This document shows positions 10,881 to 22,566 of a stretch of DNA of 64,000 bases, piece after piece. The stretch's first letter is position 1. Each line of letters begins with the position of its first letter. The notes below the pieces were generated by a model. That model was not told where the DNA came from. It searched no databases and was given only the letters and a program-made list of their open reading frames with translations. The DNA comes from Cordylochernes scorpioides (taxonomy: Eukaryota > Arthropoda > Arachnida > Pseudoscorpiones > Chernetidae): NCBI GenBank assembly GCA_030710605.1, contig CP092865.1, forward strand, positions 136,231,500-136,295,499. Reading direction: 5' to 3'. Position numbers and translations under genes: made by a program.

Positions 10881-13800
10881 CTTGAACTGGAATGGCTAAT
10901 AATGCCTTACCATGGACTGACTCGACTAAAGAACACCCCTACCATGGACTGACTCGGCTGAAGAAAGCCCCTAACATGGACTGACTCGGCTGAAGAAAGC
11001 CCCTAACATGGACTGACTCGGCTAAAGAAAGCCCCTGCCATGGACTGACTCGGCTAAAGAAAGCCCTTACCTTGGACTGACTCGGCAAAAGAAAGCCCCT
11101 ACCATGGACTGACTCGGCTAAAGAAAGCCCCTACCATGGACCGACTCGGCTAAAGAAAGCCCTTACCTTGGACTGACTCGGCTAAAGAACTCCCTTACCT
11201 TGGACTGACTCGCCTAAAGAAAGCCCCCACCATGGACTGACTCGGCTGAAGAAAGCCCTTACCATGGACTGACTCGCCTAAAGAAAGCCCCCACCATGGA
11301 CTGACTCGGCTGAAGAAAGCCCTTACCATGGACTGCCCGCTGTACAAATTCAATGGAGCAATCTCCAATCTCCATTCTGTCACCCCGGAAGCCCTGAACT
11401 GGCTGAAGGCCTTGCCTCTCAGACTTTAATGACCGATATGTCCTCATTTCTTTTTTCTAGATTCAATTCATTTTGTCTCCTCTCTAATTGTAAATACGCT
11501 GCTGTATCACCTCATGAGCATAAATAAATAAAACCATGGACTGACTCGGATAAAGAAAGCCCCTACCATGGACTGACTCGGCTAAAGAAAACCCCTACCA
11601 TGGACTGACTTGGCTAAAGAAAGCCCCTACCATGGACTGACTCGGCTAAAGAAAGCCCCTACCATGGAATGACTCGGCTAAAGAAAGCCCCTACCATGGA
11701 CTGACTCGGCTAAAGAAAGCCCCTACCATGGACTGACTCGGCTAAAGAAAGCCCCTACCATGGACTGACTTGGCTAAAGAAAGCCCCTACCATGGAGTGA
11801 CTCGGCTAAAGAAAGCCCCTACCATGGACTGACTCGGCTAAAGAAAGCCCTTACAATGGACTGACTCGGCTAAAGAAAGCCCCTACCATGGACTGACTTG
11901 GCTAAAGAAAGCCCCTACCATGGACTGACTCGGCTAAATAAAACCCCTACCATGGACTGACTCGGCTAAAGAAAGCCCCTACCATGGACTGACTCGGCTA
12001 AAGAAAGCCCTTACAATGGACTGACTCGGCTGAAGAAAGCCCCTACCATGGACTGACTTGGCTGAAGAAAGCCCCTACCATGGACTGACTCGGCTAAAGA
12101 AAGCCCTTACCATGGACTGACTCGGCTAAAGAGAGCCCTTACCATGGACTGACTCGGCTAAAGAAAGCCCCTACCATGGACTGACTCGGCTAAAGAAAGC
12201 CCTTACAATGGACTGACTCGGCTAAAGAAAGCCCCTACCATGGACTGACTTGGCTAAAGAAAGCCCCTACCATGGACTGACTCGGCTAAAGAAAGCCCTT
12301 ACAATGGACTGACTCGCTAAAGAAAGCCCTTACCATGGACTGACTCGGCTAAAGAGAGCCCTTACCATGGACTGACTCGGCTAAAGAAAGCCCCTACCAT
12401 GGACTGACTCGGCTAAAGAAAGCCCCTACCATGGACTGACTCGGCTAAAGAAAGCCCCTACTATGAACTGACTTGGCTAAAGAAAGCCCCTACCATCGAC
12501 TGACTTGGCTAAAGAGAGCCCTTACCATGGACTGACTTGGCTAAAGAAAGCCCCTACCATCGATTGACTCGGCTAAAGAGAGCCCTTACCATGGACTGAC
12601 TTGGCTAAAGAAAGCACCTACCATGGACTGACTCGGCTAAAGAAAGTCCCTACTATGAACTGACTCGGCTAAAGAAAGCCCTTACCATGGACTGACTCGG
12701 CTAAAGAGAGCCCTTACCATGGACTGACTCGGCTAAAGAAAGCACCTACCATCGACTGACTTGGCTAAAGAAAGCCCCTACCATGGACTGAATCGACTAA
12801 AGAAAGCCCCTACCATGGACTGACTCGGCTAAAGAAAGCCCCTACCATGGACTGACTCGGCTAAAGAAAGCCCCTACCATGGACCGACTTGGCTAAAGAA
12901 AGCCCCTACCATGGACTGATTCGACTAAAGAAAGCCCCTACCATGGACTGACTTGGCTAAAGAAAGCCTCTACCATGGACCGACTCGGCTAAAGAAAGCC
13001 CCTACCATGGACCGACTTGGCTAAAGAAAGCCCCTTCCATGGACTGATTCGACTAAAGAAAGCCCCTACCATGGACTGACTTGGCTAAAGAAAGCCTCTA
13101 CCATGGACCGACTCGGCTAAAGAAAGCCCCTACCATGGACTGACTCGGCTAAAGAAAGCCCTTACAATGGACTGACTCACTAAAGAAAGCCCTTACCATG
13201 GACTGACTCGGCTAAAGAGAGCCCTTACCATGGACTGACTCGGCTAAAGAGAGCCCTTACCATGGACTGACTCGGCTAAAGAGAGCCCTTACCATGGACT
13301 GACTTGGCTAAAGAAAGCCCCTACTATGAACTGACTCGGCTAAAGAAAGCCCTTACCATGGACTGACTCGGCTAAAGAGAGCCCTTACCATGGACTGACT
13401 CGGCTAAAGAAAGCCCCTACCATGGACCGACTTGGCTAAAGAAAGCCCCTACCATGGACTGACTCGACTAAAGAAAGCCCCTACCATGGACTGACTTGGC
13501 TAAAGAAAGCCTCTACCATGGACCGACTCGGCTAAAGAAAGCCCCTACCATGGACTGACTCGGCTAAAGAAAGCCCCTACCATGGACTGACTCGGCTAAA
13601 GAAAGCCCCTACCATGGACTGACTCGGCTAAAGAAAGCCCCTACTATGAATTGACTCGGCTAAAGAAAGCCCTTACCATGGACTGACTCGGCTAAAGAGA
13701 GCCTTTACCATGGACTGACTTGGCTAAAGAAAGCCCCTACCATCGACTGACTTGGCTAAAGAGAGCCCTTACCATGGACTGACTTGGCTAAAGAAAGCCC

Positions 13801-15055
13801 CTACCATCGACTGACTCGGCTAAAGAGAGCCCTTACCTTGGACTGACTTGGCTAAAGAAAGCCCCTACCATCGACTGACTCGGCTAAAGAGAGCCCTTAC
13901 CATGGACTGACTTGGCTAAAGAAAGCACCTACCATGGACTGACTCGGCTAAAGAAAGCCCCTACTATGAACTGACTCGGCTAAAGAAAGCCCTTACCATG
14001 GACTGACTCGGCTTAAGAGAGCCCTTACCATGGACTGACTCGGCTAAAGAAAGGACCTACCATCGACTGACTTGGCTAAAGAAAGCCCCTACCATGGACT
14101 GAATCGACTAAAGAAAGCCCCTACCATGGACTGACTCGGCTAAAGAAAGCCCCTACCATGGACTGACTCGGCTAAAGAAAGCCCCTACCATGGACCAACT
14201 TGGCTAAAGAAAGCCCCTACCATGGACTGACTCGACTAAAGAAAGCCCCTACCATGGACTGACTTGACTAAAGAAAGCCTCTACCATGGACCGACTCGGC
14301 TAAAGAAAGCCCCTACCATGGACTGACTCGGCTAAAGAAAGCCCCTACCATGGACTGACTCGGCTAAAGAAAGCCCCTACCATGGACTGACTCGGCTAAA
14401 GAAAGCCCCTACCATGGACTGACTCGGCTAAAGAAAGCCCCTACCATGTACCGACTCGGCTAAAGAAAGCCCCTACCATGGACTGACTCGGCTAAAGAAA
14501 GCCCCTACCATGGACCGACTCGGCTAAAGAAAGCCCCTACCATGGACCGACTTGGCTAAAGAAAGCCCTTACCATGGACTGACTCGACTAAAGAAAGCCC
14601 CTACCATGGACTGACTTGGCTAAAGAAAGCCCCTACCATGGACCGACTCGGCTAAAGAAAGCCCCTACCATGGACTGACTCGGCTAAAGAAAGCCCCTAC
14701 CATGGACTGACTCAGCTAAAGAAAGCCCCTACCATGGACTGACTTGGCTAAAGAAAGCCCCTACCATGGACTGACTCGGCTAAAGAAAGCCCCTACAATG
14801 GACCGACTCGGCTAAAGAAAGCCCCTACCATGGACCTACTCAGCTAAAGAAAGCCCCTACCATGGACTGACTCGGCTAAAGAAAGCCCCTACCATGGACT
14901 GACTCGGCTAAAGAAAATCCCCTACCATGGACTGATTCGGCTAAAGAAAGCCCTTACCATGGACTGACTCGGCTAAAGAAAGCCCTTACAATGAACTGGC
15001 CTGGCTAAAGAACGCATTACCATGGACTAACCTGACTAAAGAACCCTCTACCTTG
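10880..15055. repeat. 32-bp satellite array, about 125 units
   Basis: Tandem 32-bp units built on CCATGGACTGACTCGG followed by CTAAAGAAAGCCCCTA. Recurrent variants (ACTTGG for ACTCGG, GAGAGC for GAAAGC, CATCGACTG for CATGGACTG) reappear in blocks of several units, suggesting higher-order amplification. The edges decay gradually, at about 10880 and 15055. One foreign segment interrupts the array at 11335-11532. Confidence 0.97.
11335..11532 (+). mobile_element. Short retroposon (LINE-like 3' end) inside the satellite
   Basis: About 198 bp of non-satellite sequence ending in an AAAT-type tail (ATAAATAAATAAA). Satellite sequence resumes with ACCATGGACTG, which also occurs immediately left of the insert, as a target duplication would. 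Because the site lies in a repeat, that duplication is not conclusive. Confidence 0.5.
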
Positions 15056-16279
15056 GTCTGACCACTTGCGACGACTCCATAGAAGAGAGTGAATCCCACG
15101 CCACGCCTCTTCCAGTTGAAAAAGATGAGGAGAAATGACATCAGAGAGACATGTCCCTCATCACTAGCCTTCTCGAACTTAACCATCTGTTCTTAAAATG
15201 TCGATTTAACAATAAATATTTTGTGGTCTTTATATCTTGTAACTATCTTATTAAAGAACATAACATTTGTTGGTGCTAGATAGCAATATTATAGCGGTCT
15301 GGTTTATTGAACTGTCGAGAGAAGGGGTTTACTACATTGAGATAAATTTGAAACTATTATTCATAATTGAAACTAAGACAAAATATTGAAAATATAACAA
15401 ATCAACGGCAGCTTGAAAAGTTTTAGCTGCGGTAAAAATGAATATTTTTCAATCAAAATAAATAAATTGAAGAAAAAGAGTGCGTCACTAATTATTTAAT
15501 TATAAAAAAAATATTCTAGTTAAATATCTTTTTTGATTAAATATTATTTAAAATATATAAATAAGGTTTAAGTATAAATATTTTAAAAGTCGGTCTCTTA
15601 AAAAAACAAGGTATTTTTACATCTATTCAAGCTCTGAAGCAAAAAAAAAAAAGATGAAACAAATCGAAAAATCAACCTAAGAGTCTTTTTTGGAAATGTA
15701 GGAGTCTGTAAACCGGTAACAAGATTACCTATTCATGATAAAATTGTGAAAAAGTATTATATTTTTCCAATGAATATAATAGCATAAACAGAAAAATAGA
15801 TTTACCATCACAATACCGATATCTCAGAAGAAATCAATAGATCAATTTTATAAGTTCTGGATGCCCTAAAAATAAAATAGATATATTCCATAAAATATTT
15901 AAAATAGTTAAATTACAAACCAATTCAAAATTTTCAGTTATGAATATATATATATGTATTAGATAATAAAAGGCATATTTAGGATTCAATAAAATATTTA
16001 TTTTGCCAATATTTCGGCTGGCTGAACGCCAACCTTTATCGAGGCATTGCATTTTTGTATACACAATATATATGTATGTCCACGCGGCGCGCGTTTGTTT
16101 TTTGTAAATATTTCTGAAGGGATCAAGTCGATATTATTGTAAGGCCGTTGAAGAGTAATTAAAGCTTGAAAGCTAACGTTTTTTTAAATAAAAAATTTAC
16201 CCATTGTGAGAATATATTTGTAATTTTTAATAAAGATTACATATCTTATAAATGTCTGACACCAATACTTCTATTGATA
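15056..16279. other. Unassigned AT-rich DNA
   Basis: No gene is recognised. The minus strand of about 15995-16045 contains a stem-loop followed by CCGAAATATTGG, resembling the degenerate ends of Penelope-like or hammerhead-bearing repeats, but the conserved ribozyme core is not intact. Confidence 0.3.
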
Positions 16280-16540
16280 ATTCGAAACTATTTTAGACGC
16301 GTAAGATTCTTTTTAAAAATCAAACAATTTCTACTGCCCTTACTGCAATGGAGAAATTAAGGGGAGGGCCTGGCTCATTAGTGGTGAAGCCTCCCAGCGG
16401 TTTCGCCAATTTAATCTACCATACGCTGGGAGGGTTACCACTTATCAGCCAGGCCCTCTCATTACTTTTTCTTTGCAGTAAGGACAGTAGAAATTGTTTA
16501 TTATTGAAAAGAATCGCGTCTATATTAGTTTTGAATTTTC
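16280..16540. repeat. Foldback palindrome, family A
   Basis: Two arms of about 120 bp (16280-16400 and 16423-16540) are inverted complements and would fold into one long hairpin with a small loop. Shared markers are CTTACTGCA, AGGGCCTGGCT and CCCAGCG. Related sequence occurs at 16588-16745, 21893-21976 with 28827-29035, and 43261-43459. Confidence 0.85.
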
Positions 16541-16587
16541 AATGTAAATTTTACTATATATGTATTCAATTGAATTTATAAATTCAA

Positions 16588-16750
16588 TTGCCATCTATCG
16601 ATAAAATCTGTAACAAATAAATTTACTGACAATGTGTTTCTTTTTGATAATATCATCAAATATTATCTCTACAGACCTTACTGCAATGATTGCAGTTATT
16701 GAATGAGAGGGCTTGGCTCATCAGTGGTGAACCCTTTCAGCGGTTTTACC
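16588..16750. repeat. Foldback family A, single arm
   Basis: It starts TTGCCATCTATCG and matches the left half of the palindrome at 43261-43459 through ACAGACCTTACTGCAATGAT and GAGAGGGCTTGGCTCATCAG. The opposite arm is missing, so the copy is truncated. Confidence 0.7.
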
Positions 16751-16984
16751 AATTATGTAGACAAAAAGATCACGTAAAAAAGTAAAGGATTTAAAAAGAG
16801 ATATTGACAAAGTGGTAGCTATCCAGTGTACTCCCACCACTGCAGTATTTACAATCTGATGGTCTCAGGTCGTGGAAATCTCCCAGTTTACAGCAAGAAT
16901 TGAACAAGCAGCCATCCTATTCTATAACATAATTCCTTGTATCAATATTAAGTAAAATTAATCATTCCTCCAGGGAAAATTATC

Positions 16985-17168
16985 TTTTTAAAACATTTTT
17001 ATTCTCTAGATTTCAGGCACGGACGTCCTTCTACAGGAGAAAACCTCGTATAACAATTCGCCAATAGAAAACGAGTTGAATACAATCGGATACTTGTTAT
17101 ACCAGCTTCTCTCCTGTACAAGTGCGTCCGTGCCTGAAAGCTAGAGAACAATAAAAATGTTTTGAAAA
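16985..17168. repeat. Foldback palindrome, family C
   Basis: The arms at 16985-17040 and 17108-17168 are inverted complements sharing TTTCAGGCACGGACG and AAAACATTTTTATT. The loop is about 65 bp. It lies directly left of gypsy 2. Confidence 0.85.
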
Positions 17169-17174
17169 GACACT

Positions 17175-17420
17175 TGTGGGGGCCAGCTGGATGCAGCACC
17201 CCGCCGCCGCCAAGATAAATAAACAGGCGGCCGCGATAAATTACCAGGACGACCGCGGCACCAGACAGCGGAGGAATCCAGAGAGAGGACCAGACGTACA
17301 TTCCGGGCTGTTGTGCTTTTGGTCTTCCCATATAAATGTAGTTAACAAGAAACTTCAATAAAACACTAACTTTGAGAGACTTTCTGAGCCATCGCTGGAC
17401 CAGTAAATCGACACACCACA
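17175..17420 (+). repeat. 5' LTR of gypsy 2
   Basis: 246 bp, notably GC-rich in its first half compared with the surroundings. The right boundary is confirmed by the family copy at 33520-33762, and the left boundary by the repeat of its first 27 bp at 21706. Confidence 0.88.
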
Positions 17421-17421
17421 T

Positions 17422-17440
17422 TGGTGAGCCGGACGTGATT
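17422..17440 (+). promoter_or_regulatory. Primer-binding site of gypsy 2
   Basis: TGGTGAGCCGGACGTGAT follows the LTR by one base and is conserved in the second copy (minus strand, about 33500-33518). The TGG start complements the CCA end of a tRNA. I do not identify which tRNA. Confidence 0.7.
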
Positions 17441-17644
17441 GAAAAGAAAAAGCATACGAAGATTTCAAGAGATAAAAAAATGCAAAAAGTGATTCAAGCT
17501 TGAAAAGAAGCATCATCCAGGATATCGGGATATCATCTCAAGACTAAGATAAGTTTTTATATTATCTTCCTTATTATTTTATCTCAATATTTTTATTTTT
17601 AACTTTATCTCTAAGCTGTTGTGTCGAATTTAAATTTACGTAAA

Positions 17645-18438
17645 ATGGAAACAGAAAATAAGACTAGCGATACCTCAGAAATATGCAAAGTTAGTGTTAA
17701 AATACCGCCTTTTTGGGTTGAAAAACCTGAAATATGGTTCTTCCAGGTAGAAGCACAGTTCAAAATAGGTGGAATTATTCAGGAAGACACTAAATTTAAT
17801 TATTTGATCTCCCAATTAGAACCTAAATATATAGAAAACATTTGGGACATAATTAATAGGAAAAGCGACAACAAGTATTCTGAATGTAAATCACGACTAC
17901 TTGAATTGTTCAGAGAAAGTGAAGGGTTGAGAATTAAAAAGTTAATTTCAGGTATTAAGCTCGGAGACATGAAGCCGAGCCAGTTATTACAAAAGCTCAG
18001 ATCCCTCGCTACCCCAGATATCTCTGACAATTTAATAAAACTTTATGGCTTGATAAACTGCCCACATCCATAAAGAATATACTTATTGTAAGCAAAGAGG
18101 ACATTAGCAAATTGGCCATAATGGCCGATAAAATAAATGAAATAAACTCTTCCAAAGAAATATATGATGCGGAAGTGCCATCTTCATCAACAGATCGCTT
18201 GATCGCCAAATTGGAAGATCTTGAACGGCAGGTGTCCGAATTGAGACTGGATAGATCTAGATCTCGATCCAAAAATAGGACTCAGTCAAGACCGAGAAGT
18301 AATTCTCAAAGATCTTTCGATCCAAAAGGGAAATACTGCTATTACCATTTTAGATTTGGTCCTAATTGCTTGGAAAATAAATGCAGGTCTCCGTGCAGTT
18401 GGAAAGAGTCGGAAAACTCAAACCGGCGGACAGAGTAG
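17645..18438 (+). pseudogene. Gypsy 2 gag, frameshifted
   Basis: Gag protein starting at ATG 17645 (METENK), with the capsid-like stretch PPFWVEKPEIWFFQVEAQFK. The reading frame shifts near 18040, giving a premature end at 18073, then continues in another frame. It includes an Arg/Ser-rich segment (about 18250-18310) and a non-canonical zinc-finger-like CYYHFRFG...C...C (about 18340-18400) instead of CCHC knuckles. A second shift near 18420 separates it from pol. The antisense copy at 32.1-33.3 kb is continuous across both of these points, confirming that they are lesions. Confidence 0.85.
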
Positions 18439-18439
18439 C

Positions 18440-21400
18440 GACAAGCTCTTCTGCCTGCATTCAGGATTGTCGCAATCTCCGATTATTTGTGACGGACAAA
18501 AACACGGGATTGCGCTTTTTGGTGGACAGTGGTGCTGATATATCTATAATACCTCCAAAGGATAAAAATAGGATGCCTAGCTCTGATTATAAATTATATG
18601 CAGCCAATGGTACAGAAATTGTTACCTATGGAACAAAGGTTAGAAATTTGGATATCGGACTTCGACGTCAATTTCAATGGCCTTTTGTAATCGCCAATAC
18701 CAACAGAGCAATAATAGGAGCAGACTTTCTGAGCAACTTTGGATTGATTATTGATATGAAAAATAAACGCCTAATTGATGGAATAACTAATCTGTCCATT
18801 AGAGGCGTCATTCAGTCAATCTCAGACATGGGAAATATTAGCACCCTAAATTCATCATCCAAGGTCAGCGCTATCCTATCCAAATATCCTAACCTATGTA
18901 GGCCACCATCAGATTTTGTAGAAGCAAAACATAGCGTTAAGCATTATATTCCTACAAGAGGTAGCCAATTCACTCAAAAGCCCGTCGCCTAGATTCACAG
19001 AGATTAACTCTTGCTAAGGCAGAATTTCAATATATGTTGAATAATGGAATAATTAGACCCTCAAATTCTCCTTGGGCGAGTCCACTACATTTAGTTTCAA
19101 AAAAGGACGAGTCACTAAGACCTTGTGGTGATTATAGAAGACTCAATGCAGTTACACTTCCAGATCGTTATCCAATCCCTAGACTGGACGATTTCCACCA
19201 CATCTTAAAAGGTACTCGTGTGTACTCAAAAATAGACCTATGCAAGGCATTCTATCAGATTCCAATTGCTGAGGAGGATAAACCAAAGACTGCCATCATT
19301 ACTCCTTTTGGGCTATTCGAATTTAATGTTAAGAGTTTCGGTCTTAGAAATGCTACTGCTACCTTTCAGAGATTCATGCATGAAGTCTTAAGAAACTTGG
19401 ACTTTGCATTTGTCTACTTAGATGATATTCTGGTAGCCTCTAAAACGGAAGAAGAGCATTATAGCCACCTAGAAACCTTATTCAGCAGACTAAATTCCTA
19501 TGGATAAAGAATCAATCTTTCTAAATCTAAATTCCTAGTACAGGAAATTGATTTTCTAGGATACCTAATTACCTCTCACGGTGTGAAACCACTCCCAACA
19601 AAGGTTAAAGCTATTCTAGAATATAAGAAACCAAAAACAGTTCATGAATTTCGCATATTTTTGGGTATGCTAAACTTTTATTGTACCTTTTTGAACAATG
19701 CCGCAGAGACTCAGGCAATCCTTCATGAATGCTTGAGGGGAGCCAAGAAAAAGGATAGAAGCGAAATAAAATGGACTGAAGAAGCTGAAGTTCAGTTTGA
19801 AAAATGCAAACAAGCCCTAGCTAATACAGCACTGTTAGCCTACCCCGATACTGAACTGCCTATCTCACTCTGTACAGATGCTTCAGATTGGGCAGTTGGA
19901 TCAGTTCTCCAACAGCTTGACAATAATAATTGGAAACCAATAGCATTTTTCTCTAAAAAATTAAATCCTGCTCAATGCAATTATAGTACATATGATAGAG
20001 AGCTTCTCGCAATATATTTGTCTATCAAATTCTTCAAGCCCCTGCTTGAGGCACGTGAATTTATACAATTTTAACTGATCACAAACCTTTAATTTACGCA
20101 TTCAAACAAAAAAAAATGAGAAAGCTTCTCCTAAACAATTTAGACATCTACAATACATTTCCCAATTCACTACTGATATCAAGTACATAAAAGGTACTGA
20201 CAACATAGTCGCCGATGCTCTTTCCAGAGTTGATGCTATCACAACTATCGACTACGAAGAGATCGCCAAAGAACAAACTGGTGATTCAGAACTACAAAAC
20301 CTGATATCGAATAATACCTCTCTAAAATTTAAGCAATGCCCACTACAATCAGGCAATTTGTTATGGTGTGACGTGTCTACCAATAATATTAGACCCTTCA
20401 TTCCAATTAAATTCTGAATGATGGTTTTTAGGAACTTCCACGAACTCTCACACCCAGGCATCAAAGCCACTACTAAACAATTAACATCAAGATTTATATG
20501 GCCCAATATGAATAAAGACATTAGGAAATGGGCTCAAGCTTGTGTCAACTGCCAAAAGTGCAAGGTGTCGATACACACAAAATCAGAAATAGGCAAATAT
20601 CAAGAAGTGGATGAAAGATTTAGTGTTGTCCACATAGATCTAATTGGTGCTTTACCTCCATCGAATGGTAACATCTACTGTCTGACCTGCATCGACAGGT
20701 ACACCAGCTGGATGGAAGTTGTTCCGTTACCAGATATGAAGTCTGAAACGGTAGCGAGAGCGTTCTACGAAAACTGGATTGTTAGATTTGGAGCACCGCA
20801 TACAGTGATATCAGACCAAGGAAAGCAGTTTACTTCTCAACTTTTCAAAGATTTAACAACGCTGTGTGGTATCAAACTTCGTCATTCCACGGCGTACCAC
20901 CCTCAGTGTAACGGGAAGATTGAAAGGCTTCATAGAACCATTAAAACTGCCATTCGTGCCCACAATAGTATTAAGTGGACAGAAACGCTGCCAACAGTTC
21001 TCCTAGGCTTGCGTGCTGCTATCAACAAAGATACCAACCATTCTTTGTCTCAGATGGTATATGGCAAAACCATCAGACTGCCTGGCGAATTCTTTGATGA
21101 TTCTAAACATCACCTGCATGCTGAAGAATTTGTTCAACAGCTTCAAAAGCAAATGGAATTGCTCAAACCCTTAAATGAAAAACATCATTCGAAGACTAAA
21201 GTATTTGTTCGTAAAGATCTGAAAACATGTTCACATGTATTTATCAGGACAGATCGAGTGAAGAAACCTCTGGAACCACCATATGAGGGACCCTTCCCAG
21301 TCCTTGAAAGAACAGACAAGTATTTCACACTCAAAGTGAAAGGAAAAAACGTTACCACATCGATTGACGGATTGCGACCTGCATACTTACTGGCAGATTC

Positions 21401-21602
21401 GGACAATATAACTGCAGAACACCCTACTGCACCAAAACCCATCGCGTCGGGAGCGCTGCCTTCTACATCGTGCCAACAGAATCCTGACCCACCAGATGTG
21501 GAGAAGTACACAGAATTCCAAGGAACAGGATCAGCACCAGACCTGCCTAGGACAAGATCGGGGAGAATAATCAAGAAACCCGTGAGATTTAAGGAGCAAT
21601 AG
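18440..21602 (+). pseudogene. Gypsy 2 pol, multiple frameshifts and a stop
   Basis: Protease with FLVDSGADIS (about 18520), reverse transcriptase with GDYRRLNAVT (about 19130) and catalytic YLDD (19415-19426), RNase H with CTDASDWAVG (about 19870), integrase with zinc region HELSHPGI...CVNCQKC, Asp in HIDLIG (about 20633), Asp in SDQGKQF (about 20813) and Glu in GKIERLH (about 20920). Breaks: a frameshift near 18985, TAA at 19505-19507, a frameshift near 20065 in RNase H, and one or more between 20075 and 20418. The integrase part (20418-21602) is open. The tail is Pro/Thr-rich and ends in a basic stretch. No envelope gene. Confidence 0.9.
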
Positions 21603-21705
21603 ACTATATTTTACCTTATTTTATTTTCTTGCCTATATGATGTATATATATTGTACTTAACCACTTTGTGCACAAATCGTGACTTCGCCACTGGAGGGGG
21701 AGTAC

Positions 21706-21732
21706 TGTGGGGGCCAGCTGGATGCAGCACCC
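21706..21732 (+). repeat. 3' LTR stub of gypsy 2
   Basis: It repeats the first 27 bp of the 5' LTR, from TGTGGGGGCC to GCAGCACCC, after a CTGGAGGGGGAG purine tract. The remaining roughly 220 bp of LTR are absent. Confidence 0.85.
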
Positions 21733-21892
21733 ACTTACCCTGGAGGAATGATTAATTTTACTCAAGCCATCCTATGTTAGGTTTATTGTAGCTCATTGAT
21801 TCTCTTAGCCATAAGAGAATCTTTGCAAAATTTTAACTAAAATTATTTTAATTATAAGGCAATAACGTGCCATCTATATATAACAAATGAAA

Positions 21893-21976
21893 TCATTAAA
21901 GCATGAATGTTTATTTTAAACATAAAATAAACTTCTAATATCCTTACTGCGATGAAAAAATATTGTGAAGGCTTGG
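21893..21976. repeat. Foldback family A, left arm (split by copia)
   Basis: The inverted complement of this arm lies at about 28950-29035. Shared markers include CTTACTGCGATGAAAAAATA here against the complement of TTTTTTCATCACAATAAGG there. The copia at 21977-28821 has separated the two arms. Confidence 0.8.
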
Positions 21977-22180
21977 TGTTAGGATTTTTATAAGTTGTTT
22001 TATCATAGATTAATTTATTTATGTTTTGACCAGATGACCGGACGACTTTACATGTATATAATTGGTTTTTAATTATGTAAATTAGTTAGTCATGATAGGA
22101 AATTAAAAGTGTCGTTTTTCTTAGAGGTGTTGTGTTTTACTCTGCTTGATTGTAGACTAGGAAAGAATTGATTCCTAACA
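21977..22180 (+). repeat. 5' LTR of outer copia
   Basis: 204 bp, matched by 28618-28821 with three visible substitutions (for example ATCATAGATT against ATCATTGATT). Confidence 0.95.
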
Positions 22181-22211
22181 GGTTATGGGCCCAGCACGCT
22201 TCCACTGCGCC
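22181..22211 (+). promoter_or_regulatory. Primer-binding site: initiator tRNA-Met 5' half
   Basis: Directly after the LTR, 31 bases beginning GGTTATGGGCCCAGCACGCT are complementary to the D-arm to anticodon-loop part of metazoan initiator tRNA-Met. Drosophila copia is known to prime from an internal cut of this tRNA rather than its 3' end. The length of the match is direct sequence evidence that this family uses the same mechanism. Confidence 0.88.
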
Positions 22212-22236
22212 GTAGAAAGTAATTAGTTTAGCCAAA

Positions 22237-22241
22237 GAAGG
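22237..22241. repeat. Target-site duplication of inner copia (left copy)
   Basis: GAAGG, repeated at 26926-26930 immediately after the right LTR. Five bases is the usual copia duplication length. Confidence 0.92.
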
Positions 22242-22473
22242 TGTTGAAATTGGTAAACAAATCAATTTATAATAATCTGTGATGTAAAATATGTTCCTTT
22301 TTGACTAAGTTTGTTTTTGTTTATGTTGTAGTAATAGCTTAGAATATAGAAGCTCAATTCTTTCTTCATTTGTTAAGTTAATTAGTTTGTTTAACCTCTC
22401 CTTGTATTTGAATAATAAATTTGTTTTAAATTAATAAGCGCAGTTATGCTGAATTAAATTTCAAAATACAACA
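22242..22473 (+). repeat. 5' LTR of inner copia
   Basis: 232 bp; the same sequence at 26695-26925 lacks one T in the GTTTTAAATT run near the end. Confidence 0.95.
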
Positions 22474-22474
22474 A

Positions 22475-22490
22475 CTGGTAGCAGAAGCCT
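22475..22490 (+). promoter_or_regulatory. Primer-binding site of inner copia
   Basis: CTGGTAGCAGAAGCCT lies one base after the LTR. It resembles the TGGTATCAGAGC-type site seen in many copia elements, thus differing from the internal tRNA-Met site of the outer copia. The tRNA is not assigned with certainty. Confidence 0.55.
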
Positions 22491-22566
22491 GGTTAATTGT
22501 TATTGCGTAAGAAGAAAGCGCCGATTTTTGAAAGAAAGGTTGAGTACGATTATATATATTTTTAAA

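Larger units (their letters stand above)
17175..21732 (+). mobile_element. Ty3/gypsy retrotransposon 2, damaged, 3' LTR almost lost
   Basis: The element begins with a 246-bp LTR (TGTGGGGGCC to CACCACA), has a primer-binding site, gag, and pol with protease, reverse transcriptase, RNase H and integrase, and ends in a 27-bp stub of the 3' LTR. A 5' partial copy of the same family lies antisense at 32146-33762. The sequence CCCTGGAGGAATGATTAATT just right of the element is the inverted complement of DNA near 16960-16977, so the element sits between arms of another inverted repeat. Confidence 0.9.

Noticed and set aside
11195..11447. Open frames in the 32-bp satellite
   Set aside because: Low-complexity translation of the repeat; the period is not a multiple of three and no conserved start is present.
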